Positions 33,975 through 43,325 are shown, counted from the first letter of the stretch. The stretch: 64,000 bases of DNA from JAWKOK01 sp963765875 (GCA_963765875.1 CAVXYK010000029.1:1-64000), one strand, 5' to 3'. Numbers and translations are program-made. Notes: generated by a model not told the origin, from the letters alone.

Positions 33975-35486
33975 TTATAGTGAAAGTGTCAAGAGATAAC
34001 GGGAGGCATCGTTTGCCCAGTTGATTACGTTGGTCGGATAGAGACCAATCCAGAGCGTTGCACCGACACAGACAATAACAGCAATTTGTACGGGAATGGA
34101 TACCGAGAATCCACCGGCTGATACACGACCATCACCATCCTCAGCTTGCTCCGGAGAGACGAAGAACATGGCCCGGACGACGTTCAGATAGTAGAACGCT
34201 GAAATGCCCACGTTGATCAAAGCAATTATGACCAACCAGAAATACTGGTGCTGCACCGCAGCGCCAAAAACGAAGAACTTGCCGATGAAGCCACCCGTGG
34301 CAGGGATACCGGTCAGGCTCAAGAGGAAGATGAGCATAGACCAGGCCAGAGCCGGTGCGCGCTTACCCAGACCGTTGTATGCCTTGATGTCGTGACTACC
34401 GGTGAACTCTTCCACCGCCATAACGACCATAAAGGCCCCGACGTTGGTGAACAGGTAGGCAAACAGGTAGATGAGCATGCCATTGAGGCCGTTCATGGTC
34501 AACACAGCCAGATCAGCCTGCGAAACGGTGACCACCGAAACCAACCCCATCAGAATGTATCCGGCCTGAGCGATCGAACTATAGGCCAGCATTCGCTTGA
34601 CGCTCGACTGTCGCAAGGCCATCAAGTTGCCGGCGCTCATGGTCAGCACACTAAGACCCGCCAACATCGGCACCCAGTCAGCATTAAATCCACCCAGACC
34701 GACCAGCAACACACGGGCCATAACCGCGAAGCCTACGGCCTTTGATGCAGTAGAAAGATAGGCCGTGACAGGTGTCGGCGCACCGTCGTACGTATCGGGC
34801 GCCCACTGGAAAAAGGGAGCCAGGCTTGCCTTGAAACCTAGGCCCACCAGCGTCAACAGCATGGCAGGAATGGCAACCAACGAGATATCTTCATTGGCCG
34901 AAAATGCAGCCGAAATCTCGGCCAAGTTGAGTGAACCACTAGCGCCGTAGAGCAGGCTCATACCATAGAGCATGACGGATGAAGCAACTGAGCCGTAGAG
35001 GAAGTATTTGACGCCAGCTTCGACGCTTCGACCATTGTCACGCAGGAAACCAACCAATAGGTAGCTGGTGATGGACAAAAATTCGATAGCCAGGAAGATC
35101 ATCAGCAAGTTGCCGGCGCTCACAGCAACACTCATTGCCAGCGTAACATACAGGTAGAGCGACCAGAATTCGCCATGACCCTCTGTGCGACTGTTAATAT
35201 GCGCCCCGCCTGCCACAGCCACCAGCATCATGCCCACAAAGACAGCGATCTTCAGAAAGGCTGCAAAGGGATCGACCTCAATCATATACAGTGCGGTATG
35301 CGGATCCATACCCATCTGGAAGATGGCCCCGATCAGCGCGGCAAAAATGAACAGGATCGATATCATCATATATCCGATGCCTGAATCACCTTCATCATTG
35401 AAGGCGGCATCAAGTAGTAGTATCAGCGTACCGCCCACCAACAAGATGATCTCAGGCAGTAGCGAGCCAAGTGAACCTACGGCCAC
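33975..35486 (-). CDS. nuoN: NADH-quinone oxidoreductase subunit N, copy 1
   Basis: A 503-residue antiporter-like proton-pumping subunit of complex I with about 14 membrane helices. LFLSITSYLLVGFLRDN has the conserved Glu-family position; FKASLAPFFQWAPDTYDGAPTPVTA is the broken-helix region (read as FKASLAPFFQWAPD then TYDGAPTPVTAYLS), and RMLAYSSIAQAGY is the Lys-containing motif. Start GTG 35486 follows AAGGGGG. It is the last gene of the minus-strand operon, 15 bases after nuoM, and ends before a strong terminator. A paralog lies at 58582-60054. Confidence 0.95.
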   Translation of the reverse strand: MAVGSLGSLLPEIILLVGGTLILLLDAAFNDEGDSGIGYMMISILFIFAALIGAIFQMGMDPHTALYMIEVDPFAAFLKIAVFVGMMLVAVAGGAHINSRTEGHGEFWSLYLYVTLAMSVAVSAGNLLMIFLAIEFLSITSYLLVGFLRDNGRSVEAGVKYFLYGSVASSVMLYGMSLLYGASGSLNLAEISAAFSANEDISLVAIPAMLLTLVGLGFKASLAPFFQWAPDTYDGAPTPVTAYLSTASKAVGFAVMARVLLVGLGGFNADWVPMLAGLSVLTMSAGNLMALRQSSVKRMLAYSSIAQAGYILMGLVSVVTVSQADLAVLTMNGLNGMLIYLFAYLFTNVGAFMVVMAVEEFTGSHDIKAYNGLGKRAPALAWSMLIFLLSLTGIPATGGFIGKFFVFGAAVQHQYFWLVIIALINVGISAFYYLNVVRAMFFVSPEQAEDGDGRVSAGGFSVSIPVQIAVIVCVGATLWIGLYPTNVINWANDASRYLLTLSL

Positions 35487-35501
35487 AGTGAGCCCCCTTG
35501 C

Positions 35502-37100
35502 TTAAATGACATTCTTAACGAATTCGATCAGTTCCACAGAATAGAGGTTGAAGTACCTCAGGATCAGTGTCGGGAAAATACCCAGAATGAACATGCCGAG
35601 AATCAACGGCCAGAGGGTAATTTTCTCGAAGGCAACCATATCCGTGGGACCGTCAGCATCTTCGCCCTGAACTGTCGTCCAGTGTTCGAGTTTGGTCGGA
35701 TCATATTTGCCCAAGAAGACGTTTTGAACAATTCGCCAGAGAATGTAGACGGCTGTAATCACAATGCCGATGACGCCGAAAGCGGCCCAGAACGGCACGA
35801 TGGCAAAGGCGCCTCGGAAGGTGAAGAACTCAGCCCAGAATCCCGCCAAGCCCGGAAGCCCCAGACTTGCAAACCCGGCCACAAGGAACATCCCGTAGTA
35901 GTAGGGCATCTTGGTGGCTAGCCCACCGAATTTTCCAATTTCACGCGTATGAGCACGTTCGTAGAGCACGCCCACCAACAGGAAGAGCGCGCCGGTGATA
36001 ATGCCATGATTGAACATCTGGAGTGTTGCACCGTTGATAGCCATTGCTGCGCTATCAGCCATGCCCGGCTCAGCCAGCACTTTCCCGCCTTCAACGGTAT
36101 AGCCAAACGTGTGGGCGGCAGCACCGATGGCCAACATCACGTAGCCCATGTGGCTGACTGAACTGTAGGCAATCAGCCGCTTGAGATCCGATTGAGCAAC
36201 ACAGACGAATGCACCGTATACGATCGCGATCGCGCCCAGTGCAACAATCCACATCGACCAGTAGTCGGAAGCGAAGGGGAAGGTGGGCAGGACGATGCGC
36301 AGGAAGCCATAGGCGCCCAACTTCAGCAGCACGCCGGCCAGAATAACACTACCGGCTGTCGGCGCTTCCGTATGAGCATCGGGCAGCCAGGTGTGGAATG
36401 GGAAGGCGGGAACTTTGAAGGCAAAGCCGAGGAAGAATCCCCAGAAGGCCAGGCTCGAGAGCAACAATGCCCGATCCGCCGGCAGGTCCATGAACGGCTG
36501 CATTAGCGCCGCTTCCATGATGTCGAATGTACCCGTAGCAAAGTAGGTGCCAAGGATGGCCAACAACATGGCGACAGAACCAACCAACGTGAAGATGAAG
36601 AACTTGATCGAAGCGTAGAAGCGATTCTGACCGCCCCAGATGCCGATCAATAGGTACATCGGTACCAGGCCAATCTCCCAGAAGAGGTAGAAGAGCACGT
36701 AGTCCAGGGCCATGAAGACGCCAAACATGCTCAACGCTAGAATCTGGAAAGAGACAAAATACTCTTTCACCCGCACGCGGATCGTGCCGGCGCTATAATA
36801 GACGCTCAGCGTCATAAGCAACGCCGTCAGAAAGATCAACGGCACGCTCAGCCCGTCTACACCAAGATGGAAGTTGGCCCCCAGTGATTCGATCCAAGGA
36901 ACGTTAACTTCAAACTGAATGCCGCCCGTGCTTAAATCGTAGGCAGCCATCATATAGATGCTAAGGCCTAGTGGGAAAAGAGTAGAAATGATACTCCACC
37001 ACTTGATTGCCTTCTCGCTCTTGATGAACATCGTGACGATGGCAGCAAGAACAGGCCAAATTATAATCGCTGGCAACAACCATTGATTAAGGAATTCCAT
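35502..37100 (-). CDS. nuoM: NADH-quinone oxidoreductase subunit M, copy 1
   Basis: A 532-residue antiporter-like subunit of the complex I membrane arm. FYLFWEIGLVPMYLLIG carries the key Glu of helix 5; KVPAFPFHTWLPDAHTEAPT includes the helix-7 Lys and broken helix (KVPAFPFHTWLPDAH, then TEAPTAGSVILAG), and LIAYSSVSHMGYV follows. GGAGGAG precedes ATG 37100. A 152-base gap separates it from nuoL. It is clearly different from the copy at 57001, for example in the added loop around residues 320-340 (GGKVLAEPGMADSAAM). Confidence 0.95.
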   Translation of the reverse strand: MEFLNQWLLPAIIIWPVLAAIVTMFIKSEKAIKWWSIISTLFPLGLSIYMMAAYDLSTGGIQFEVNVPWIESLGANFHLGVDGLSVPLIFLTALLMTLSVYYSAGTIRVRVKEYFVSFQILALSMFGVFMALDYVLFYLFWEIGLVPMYLLIGIWGGQNRFYASIKFFIFTLVGSVAMLLAILGTYFATGTFDIMEAALMQPFMDLPADRALLLSSLAFWGFFLGFAFKVPAFPFHTWLPDAHTEAPTAGSVILAGVLLKLGAYGFLRIVLPTFPFASDYWSMWIVALGAIAIVYGAFVCVAQSDLKRLIAYSSVSHMGYVMLAIGAAAHTFGYTVEGGKVLAEPGMADSAAMAINGATLQMFNHGIITGALFLLVGVLYERAHTREIGKFGGLATKMPYYYGMFLVAGFASLGLPGLAGFWAEFFTFRGAFAIVPFWAAFGVIGIVITAVYILWRIVQNVFLGKYDPTKLEHWTTVQGEDADGPTDMVAFEKITLWPLILGMFILGIFPTLILRYFNLYSVELIEFVKNVI

Positions 37101-37252
37101 GGATAGCTCCTCCGCAGACCCTTTTATTGGCGTTCAAAAAAGTTCGCATTTAATTAGCAATTTTCACGCCGCAAGTGTCTCCATCCGATGTGCAATACAT
37201 CCGATTTGTAATGTATACGTAGAGACAATCAACGGCCTTTGACGAGTTGACG

Positions 37253-39466
37253 CTATACAAGCGTCAAGACCAACGGTAGTGCTTCGAGCAACAGCCAGAT
37301 GGCAATCGAAACTGCCAGAACCAGCAGATAGACCTGGATGTGACCATCCTGAATCCGACGCGTTGAGACGCCCAGACCATCGGTAATGGATGCAACACCA
37401 TTTACCACACCGTCAATCACCCACCGGTCAAAGGCAGCGCTGACGTTCGCAATCCAGACGCTAACCCGGCCGATGAGATTGACCAGCGGATCGATAATCC
37501 AGAAATCGTCGACCCAGTAGAGGAATTTCGACAAACCCAGGCTGAAGGGAATAATACTGTACTGATAGATTTCATCGATATAGTACTTGTTGTGCAACAG
37601 CACCCAGACCGGTCCCAACCACTTGCGCAACGGGTCAATCTTGCCTTTGGGCAATCCCTTGCCATAGAGCAAGTAGCCAAATCCCAGTCCTCCGAACACA
37701 ACAACAAACGACGCTCCTAAAGCGACCCAAGAGAACTTCGCATGTGCTACATGAATCGAATAATACTCAACATAGGGCTCTATCAATCCCTCCAGGAAGT
37801 TGGGCGTAACAGCGCCAAAGACAGGGAACGAATCCGGGATGCCAAACCAACCCAGCGCAACGGCAAAGGGAGTAATCAGCATTAGCGGCCATGTCATACT
37901 GCCGACACTCTCAGGGGCATGTTCCGCACCCTCACTTCGGGGCTCACTGAAAAAGGTGAGGCTGATCTGACGCATTGTATAAAACGCGGTCAGAAAGGCT
38001 GCAATCACCAAAGCCCAGAAGACAAAATAACGATCTGTGCCCCAAGCCACGGTCAAAATCTCATCCTTAGACCAAAAACCTGCGGTGAGAAAAGGCAAAC
38101 CACTCAGTGCAAGGCCGCCGATAATAAACGTCCATCCCGTACGCGGCATTCGACTTAACAGACCACCCATATTGCGCATGTCCTGGGGATCTTCGGGATC
38201 AAGATCACCATCGCTGCGTTTCTCAATCTCGGCGTGACCATGTCCTTCACCATGCTCGTGCACATGGTGGAATCCATGCTCAACACCATGGATGACGCTA
38301 CCAGACCCCAAGAAGAGCAGCGCTTTGAAGAAGGCATGCGTGATCAGATGAAAGAGTGCGGCCGTGTAGGCGCCGATACCGATAGCGGCAACCATATAGC
38401 CAAGCTGGCTAATGGTCGAATAGGCCAGTACACGCTTTATGTCCCACTGGGCCACAGCAATTGTCGAGGCGAAGAGCGCCGTAAAGGCGCCAATAAAGGC
38501 GATAAATTGCATCACGCCGGGCGAAACCTCGCCGGTTACCAAAAACAGGGGGAACATACGAACCAGCAGGAAGACACCGGCAGAGACCATGGTCGCTGCA
38601 TGGATCATCGCACTGACAGGCGTAGGGCCTTCCATGGCATCAGGCAACCAGACATGAAGCGGAAACTGAGCGCTCTTACCGACAGTGCCAAAGAAAATCA
38701 GAATCGAGATCAGCGCAATCACCGGCACTGTCGTGCCCAGGATCGGCAGGTCAATCATCGTATGGGCCAGGTGTTCCAAGTTCTCGCCGGAGAGTACTGT
38801 CTCGAAACGTAGGCTACTGGGCACGCTGTAGACGTAGAGAATCATCATGCCGATGAACATGATGGCATCACCAATACGCGTGGTCATGAAAGCCTTGATG
38901 GCAGCAGCCTGAGCCGATGGTTTCTCATACCAGAAACCGATCAGGAGATAGCTGCACAGGCCCATGATTTCCCAGAAGATAAAGAAGGTGATGAGTGAAT
39001 TTGAGAGTACCAGGCCAAACATACCGGTTGCAAAGAGGCTGATATAGGCCATGAAACGGCTATATCGGGGATCCTTATTCTCGGCATACTCCTTCGGGTA
39101 TTCTTCCTTGCTCAGATGGGCAGGGAAGGTCATGTACCCCTTGGAATAGATGAAAATCATCAGAATCAGGAAGGTCGACATGAAGAGCATCAGCGCATTT
39201 GCCGGATCGACCTGAAAGCCAATCACGATCTCACTCATGCCTGTAGGAATCGTAAAAAGCTCCCCATAGAAGGGATGTTCGCCAAAGTGCTCAGCGGCGA
39301 ATACGGTAAAAGCAATTGGCCATCCCAGTAGCAGGCTGAGCGCTGCACCACCAATGGCGGTGTACGAGCTGACCGTCTTGTTCCGATTCAGGAACAGGAT
39401 AATCGCGACAAACGCCAGAAATGGTGGCACCGGTACCAACCAGGCCAAATTTAGGAAACCTTCCAT
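37253..39466 (-). CDS. nuoL: NADH-quinone oxidoreductase subunit L, copy 1, with His-rich insertion
   Basis: A 737-residue NuoL, about 100 longer than the second copy. Core motifs: FFIFWEIMGLCSYLLIGFW (Glu), GKSAQFPLHVWLPDAMEGPT (split as GKSAQFPLHVWLPDA and MEGPTPVSAMIHAATM) and VLAYSTISQLGYM. Residues about 391-436 contain an insertion with ten His among Gly and Glu (HGVEHGFHHVHEHGEGHGH) followed by an acidic segment, absent from the copy at 54980. This could bind metal or simply be a flexible loop. The long C-terminal lateral helix region is present. It is part of the membrane-only operon. Confidence 0.95.
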   Translation of the reverse strand: MEGFLNLAWLVPVPPFLAFVAIILFLNRNKTVSSYTAIGGAALSLLLGWPIAFTVFAAEHFGEHPFYGELFTIPTGMSEIVIGFQVDPANALMLFMSTFLILMIFIYSKGYMTFPAHLSKEEYPKEYAENKDPRYSRFMAYISLFATGMFGLVLSNSLITFFIFWEIMGLCSYLLIGFWYEKPSAQAAAIKAFMTTRIGDAIMFIGMMILYVYSVPSSLRFETVLSGENLEHLAHTMIDLPILGTTVPVIALISILIFFGTVGKSAQFPLHVWLPDAMEGPTPVSAMIHAATMVSAGVFLLVRMFPLFLVTGEVSPGVMQFIAFIGAFTALFASTIAVAQWDIKRVLAYSTISQLGYMVAAIGIGAYTAALFHLITHAFFKALLFLGSGSVIHGVEHGFHHVHEHGEGHGHAEIEKRSDGDLDPEDPQDMRNMGGLLSRMPRTGWTFIIGGLALSGLPFLTAGFWSKDEILTVAWGTDRYFVFWALVIAAFLTAFYTMRQISLTFFSEPRSEGAEHAPESVGSMTWPLMLITPFAVALGWFGIPDSFPVFGAVTPNFLEGLIEPYVEYYSIHVAHAKFSWVALGASFVVVFGGLGFGYLLYGKGLPKGKIDPLRKWLGPVWVLLHNKYYIDEIYQYSIIPFSLGLSKFLYWVDDFWIIDPLVNLIGRVSVWIANVSAAFDRWVIDGVVNGVASITDGLGVSTRRIQDGHIQVYLLVLAVSIAIWLLLEALPLVLTLV

Positions 39467-39580
39467 TGCTCAACCTCGCAGTATATTTTGGAGTTCACGA
39501 CGGCCAATGGATTCACTGTCGTGGCTAAATTTCCTAGTCATAATTCAGTAGATAAAGCGACTCAAATCAGCCCAAATTTT

Positions 39581-39940
39581 CTAGCTTGACCGTCGGCCGT
39601 AGCGCCCTGCCAGATCGCCGATTCCGTAGCCTACAAGTGCCCCGACTACTGCAAAAACCAACAGGTAGAGGTCATTTGGTAATCCGAGCATCGAACCAAC
39701 TACAACAAAGACTGAAAGCCCAAGCAGCGCCCAGAGCAGCAAATTACGATGCTCGGACTTGCGCCTCTTCGCCAACGCCAGTAGGTCAGCAGCATCCTTG
39801 TAATCAGGCGCATACGTTGCGATTTCATTCAGTGCATGGATGGCGCCGGTATAATTACCTTGCTCCATCTTCTCATTTGCGAGTCTATACAAAAACTCGC
39901 ACTGTTCATCGAGCGTGCCGGTAAGCAGCTGCTTCGTCAT
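39581..39940 (-). CDS. Small TPR-like membrane protein inside nuo operon 1
   Basis: A 119-residue protein. Residues about 8-60 form a TPR-like helix pair (EFLYRLANEKMEQGNYTGAIHALNEIATYAPDYKDAADLL, read as a QGNYTGAIHALNEI core). A basic stretch (KRRKSEHR) and two membrane helices follow: LLLWALLGLSVFVVVGSMLG and YLLVFAVVGALVGYGIGDLAG. It starts 14 bases after nuoK and precedes nuoL, so it is cotranscribed with membrane-arm subunits. It is not a known complex I subunit; an assembly or stability role is possible but unproven. Confidence 0.75.
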   Translation of the reverse strand: MTKQLLTGTLDEQCEFLYRLANEKMEQGNYTGAIHALNEIATYAPDYKDAADLLALAKRRKSEHRNLLLWALLGLSVFVVVGSMLGLPNDLYLLVFAVVGALVGYGIGDLAGRYGRRSS

Positions 39941-39954
39941 TCGCCCTCGCCCGG

Positions 39955-40266
39955 CTACCCTCGCAACGTATCAAGCTCGTCCAAATTGACCGTATTGCGG
40001 TTGCGATAGACTGAGATGATCAATGCCAGTCCAACGGCCGCTTCGGCTGCCGCAATGGCAATGACGAATATCGCAAAGACCTGCCCAGCCAACTGATCGA
40101 CGTTTTCGCCATAGCGCCAGAAGGCTACCAGGTTGATGTTGACGGCATTGAGCATCAATTCAATGCCAATCAGGACAGCAATTGCGTTTCGACGTGCAGT
40201 GGCGGCGTAAAGACCGCAGCTGAAGACGAAAGCTGCTAACATCAGATACCAGGTTAGAGGAACCAT
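39955..40266 (-). CDS. nuoK: NADH-quinone oxidoreductase subunit K, copy 1
   Basis: A 103-residue, three-helix membrane subunit. Both channel glutamates are seen: VLIGIELMLNAVNINLVAF (Glu near 36) and IAIAAAEAAVGLALII (Glu near 72). MVPLTWYLML is the typical NuoK N-terminus. It follows nuoJ by about 107 bases. Essential for proton transfer next to NuoL, NuoM and NuoN. Confidence 0.95.
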   Translation of the reverse strand: MVPLTWYLMLAAFVFSCGLYAATARRNAIAVLIGIELMLNAVNINLVAFWRYGENVDQLAGQVFAIFVIAIAAAEAAVGLALIISVYRNRNTVNLDELDTLRG

Positions 40267-40373
40267 TCAACGTTCTCCTCGAACAGATGGACTTGCCTTA
40301 CCGATAAGTTCATGCGCAACATCAATCGTGGATAAGCCTGTTAGGGGATACCCTACCACACTAGCGGTCTTTA

Positions 40374-40907
40374 CTACTGTTCATCGCGTGCCAACATCAA
40401 TGCACCGGCCAATGCAACCAACAACAACAAGGCCAACATGATGAACGGCACCACATAGATCGTCACAAAGAGTTCACCCAGGCCGGCTATGATGGCCTCA
40501 CCATCGGTGATTTCGGCAGCAACATTGGGCCAGGAAATATTCCCCACGACGCCCATTGCTGCAAGGCCGAATATGGCTGCAACCAAGAGCGCTGCCAGCC
40601 ATTGGCGATTTCGTACTGCCGTGCGGCCAAACATCATACCACGCGTCAACATGATAGCGAAAGTGATCAGCGTCGCGATTGCGCCGACATAGACCAGAAC
40701 CTGACTCACCGCAATAAATTCAGCTTCCAAAAGAATAAAGATTCCGGCCACGCCAAAGAGTGTTGCCACCAGGCCCAAGGCGCTGTGGAACAGATTGTCG
40801 GCTAACACTGTAGCCAACGAAGCAAAAGCAACAAAACTGGCGATGAGTACAAACACCACCTGTTGGACCGTCGGTAAGTGCTGCATCAATTCTGTTGGAT
40901 CAGGCAT
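40374..40907 (-). CDS. nuoJ: NADH-quinone oxidoreductase subunit J, copy 1
   Basis: A 177-residue, five-helix subunit. LVATLFGVAGIFILLEAEFIAVSQVLVYVGAIATLITFAIML, read as LLEAEFIAVSQVLVYVGAI, is the conserved NuoJ helix-3 region with its pi-bulge. An upstream start at 40940 is in frame, but GAGG before ATG 40907 (PDPTELMQHL) is a better site. nuoI, normally between H and J, is absent here. It lies between nuoH and nuoK. Confidence 0.93.
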   Translation of the reverse strand: MPDPTELMQHLPTVQQVVFVLIASFVAFASLATVLADNLFHSALGLVATLFGVAGIFILLEAEFIAVSQVLVYVGAIATLITFAIMLTRGMMFGRTAVRNRQWLAALLVAAIFGLAAMGVVGNISWPNVAAEITDGEAIIAGLGELFVTIYVVPFIMLALLLLVALAGALMLARDEQ

Positions 40908-41011
40908 GACAGATGACCTCTTCTTGGAAGTGAGTCCCAAAGCCGTACCGAAAAGGCTGGCATTCTTAGGCTAAGAACGTGAAATCCTCACACGAAATTC
41001 ACGTACAATTA

Positions 41012-42233
41012 TTAATCACCCGATGAAGCGGGCTCCATTGTTCCGACTAGCGATGTCGGCTCAAACGCTCGCTTGGTGCGTACTGCCTCGGTCTTGAAGT
41101 ATTTGCCGATGATGTTTAGTACCGCAATAATGACGACAATATTCCCGACGAGAATTGCAATGTTCTGCATCCACATTGGCCCAAAGAGCTTCATGGCCAC
41201 CATCTGCCAAAGAACCAAAGCAAGAACCATCGGTACAAGAATCTTCCATGCGAAACCCATCATCTGGTCGACACGAATACGCGGGAAAGTGCCCTTGATC
41301 CACTGGATAAGCAGATAGACTGCGAAGACCTTGGCCGTGAAGTAGAACAGACCCAGAATCGGGAGCTGATCCACGAACGGACCCTGGTAGCCGCCTAAGA
41401 ATAAGATGACGGCAATTGCCCCAAGGAAGAATGAATTCAGGAACTGCGCCAGGAAGAACATTGCAAACTTCATGCCGGAATATTCGATATGGAAACCGGC
41501 GATAAGTTCGGATTCCGCCTCAAGCAGATCAAAGGGCGTCTGCTCGGCTTCAGCCAATGCGCTGATGAAGAAGATCAGCAGCCCTGCCGGAATGATGAAG
41601 ACATTCCACCCCAGCCCGAGATTGATCCCTCCGATATAGAGTCCCTGTGATTCAACGATGGTGCCGGTACGCATGCTGCCGATCAAAAGGACAGGAAGGA
41701 GCATGGCCAACACCATGGGGATTTCATAGCTGAGCAGTTGAGCGACGACACGGAACCCGGCGAGAAGTGCATACTTGTTGTTGCTGCCCCAGCCGGCCAT
41801 TAGCGCCGACATAATGCCAATCGAGCCGATAGCGACCAGGAAGAGAACGCCGACGTTAATGTCTGCACCGATGAGGCCCGGCGCAAATGTCAGTACAGCG
41901 ACAGTTAGAAGCACGCCAAACACGTCCAAGAATCGGCGCAAGATTGTAGGAGATCTTGTCCGCGTTATCTGGACTGATATCCTCCTTGGTCAGTAGCTTC
42001 ATGGCATCAGCGACCGACTGAACCAGCCCATAGGGGCCAAGACGGTTCGGACCGATACGATCCTGAATACGGCTGATGACCTTTCGCGTGATCCAAATCA
42101 GAATCAGAGCCGTATTCAGCGCCATAATTACTAAAAAGAGTGCGCCGATAAAATAGGCAACAAACCGGGCAGGCCCTTCCGGTGCGCCCAAGTTTACTTG
42201 TAACTGAGTCAGCCAGTCACTCCATTCCCACAT
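41012..42233 (-). pseudogene. nuoH: NADH-quinone oxidoreductase subunit H, copy 1, one frameshift
   Basis: Two frames form one NuoH of about 406 residues. The N-terminal part from ATG 42233 (GGAGA upstream) gives RIQDRIGPNRLGPYGLVQSVADAMK (read as QDRIGPNRLGPYGLVQ), the quinone-cavity loop. At about 41928-41935 one extra G in CTTGGACG shifts the frame; the protein then continues DVFGVLLTVAVLTFAPG and EAEQTPFDLLEAESELIAGFH, with typical Glu residues of the E-channel. The C-terminus ends in a long tail (EPTSLVGTMEPASSGD). The remaining operon is intact, so the lesion may be a sequencing error. Confidence 0.9.
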
Positions 42234-42265
42234 ATCGCAATTCTCCAGGTTTCGCTATCGGCAGC

Positions 42266-42622
42266 CTAATTCCATTCAAGCGCGCCCTTGCGCCATTCAA
42301 GAACCAGACCGAGGAGCAAAATCAAGACGAACGTGATCGTTGCCACTACCGAAAAGAGCGACAGTTGATTAAAAGCTACCGCAATGGGGAAGAGGAAGAT
42401 CACTTCGACATCAAAGATCAGGAAGATCAGCCCGATCAGATAGTACTGTGCACGGAACTGAACCCAGGTATCGCCGATCGTCTCGACACCACTCTCATAG
42501 GTGGCGTTCTTAATCGGATTGGGGCGCTTTGGTCCCAAAAAGTGGCCAATGAGCACAGCAGACAATGGCACAATGAAGGCAAGCGCACTGAGAATCAGAA
42601 TAAATGAATATTGCTGAAGCAT
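42266..42622 (-). CDS. nuoA: NADH-quinone oxidoreductase subunit A, copy 1
   Basis: A 118-residue, three-helix subunit. YESGVETIGDTWVQFRAQYYLIG carries the conserved loop (YESG...RAQYY), and LIFLIFDVEVIFLFPIA has the Asp-Val-Glu motif. It ends in LEWRKGALEW, typical of NuoA. AGGAGT precedes ATG 42622. First gene of the minus-strand membrane-arm operon; copy 2 at 43326 diverges from it across the control region. Confidence 0.95.
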   Translation of the reverse strand: MLQQYSFILILSALAFIVPLSAVLIGHFLGPKRPNPIKNATYESGVETIGDTWVQFRAQYYLIGLIFLIFDVEVIFLFPIAVAFNQLSLFSVVATITFVLILLLGLVLEWRKGALEWN

Positions 42623-43040
42623 ATCGCGAACTCCTGTTCAGCACCGCGTAGCAAAAATATTGCGTAAAAGTATTAAGTAGAGACAATCTCGACTGTTGAA
42701 CCAGAGATTGCGCAAGATGGATTTCAGACTCTGATCGGAGCCAACCAGCAAGCCCTGCCGTATGCGCTGTTTGTGTAGAAAAGTACAAACACGTGGCTAT
42801 GATAGCACAGTAAGGAATTGATCCGAAAGTTTTGCAGGACGAATATGACAATTAAATCCTGACGATGAAAGCCTCATGACACCCTGCGCAACCATTTGTA
42901 ACGAATCACACAATCAAGCGGCGGCTATTGTAACATAGGCAACAGGGTTCGACAAAAAAAAACGGTCAAATGAGGTTCTTTTTAGCCCCTCAATCGCACT
43001 ACGTTTTTTCGTTCCATATTTCACAAAAAGCTGTGGAAAA

Positions 43041-43069
43041 TTGACAGCCCATCGCCTTCGTGATAAACT
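43041..43069 (+). promoter_or_regulatory. Strong sigma-70-type promoter in the divergent nuo control region
   Basis: TTGACA (43041-43046) and TAAACT (43064-43069) are exactly 17 bases apart on the plus strand. The predicted transcript would start near 43076 and run through a hairpin at 43188-43216 before nuoA copy 2. The 655-base spacer 42623-43277 contains no convincing gene. Confidence 0.65.
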
Positions 43070-43187
43070 CTGCAACCAGAGTGCGCAAGAGAAAGTCGAG
43101 CTTGTTGTGACCCCAAATTTGTCTGCTGTTGGCACGATAGTGTATATGGTCAACTGGACGTGCGAATCGTACCCTGACGTGCCTTTT

Positions 43188-43216
43188 TGACCCAACATGG
43201 CATCCGTGTTGGGTCA
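43188..43216 (+). terminator. Hairpin in the nuo leader, possible attenuator or small-RNA terminator
   Basis: TGACCCAACA (43188-43197) pairs fully with TGTTGGGTCA (43207-43216) around a 9-base loop. The bases after it are CTGTTTTACTT, a weak T-tract. With the promoter at 43041 it would define a transcript of about 150 bases upstream of nuoA. Confidence 0.5.
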
Positions 43217-43258
43217 CTGTTTTACTTGACAGGATATCCGGGCTGACTTCTCGGCACT

Positions 43259-43267
43259 TGATACAAT
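43259..43267 (+). promoter_or_regulatory. Possible extended -10 promoter before nuoA copy 2
   Basis: TGATACAAT fits an extended -10 (TG-n-TACAAT). No good -35 box lies 16-18 bases upstream. It would start a transcript about 50 bases before the GTG start of nuoA, after the leader hairpin. Confidence 0.35.
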
Positions 43268-43325
43268 TGTACCGTTTTTGAGCGATTTTTTCAGATCTTT
43301 GCAGAGGTTTACTGAAGGTGACTTT

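Noticed and set aside
43188..43216. Leader hairpin considered as a known riboswitch, SRP RNA or 6S RNA
   Set aside because: No conserved riboswitch core, SRP GNAR loop or closing helix between the transcript ends could be found.
42914..43217. Small minus-strand frames in the divergent nuo control region
   Set aside because: They overlap the predicted promoter and hairpin, lack ribosome sites and have no protein-like pattern.
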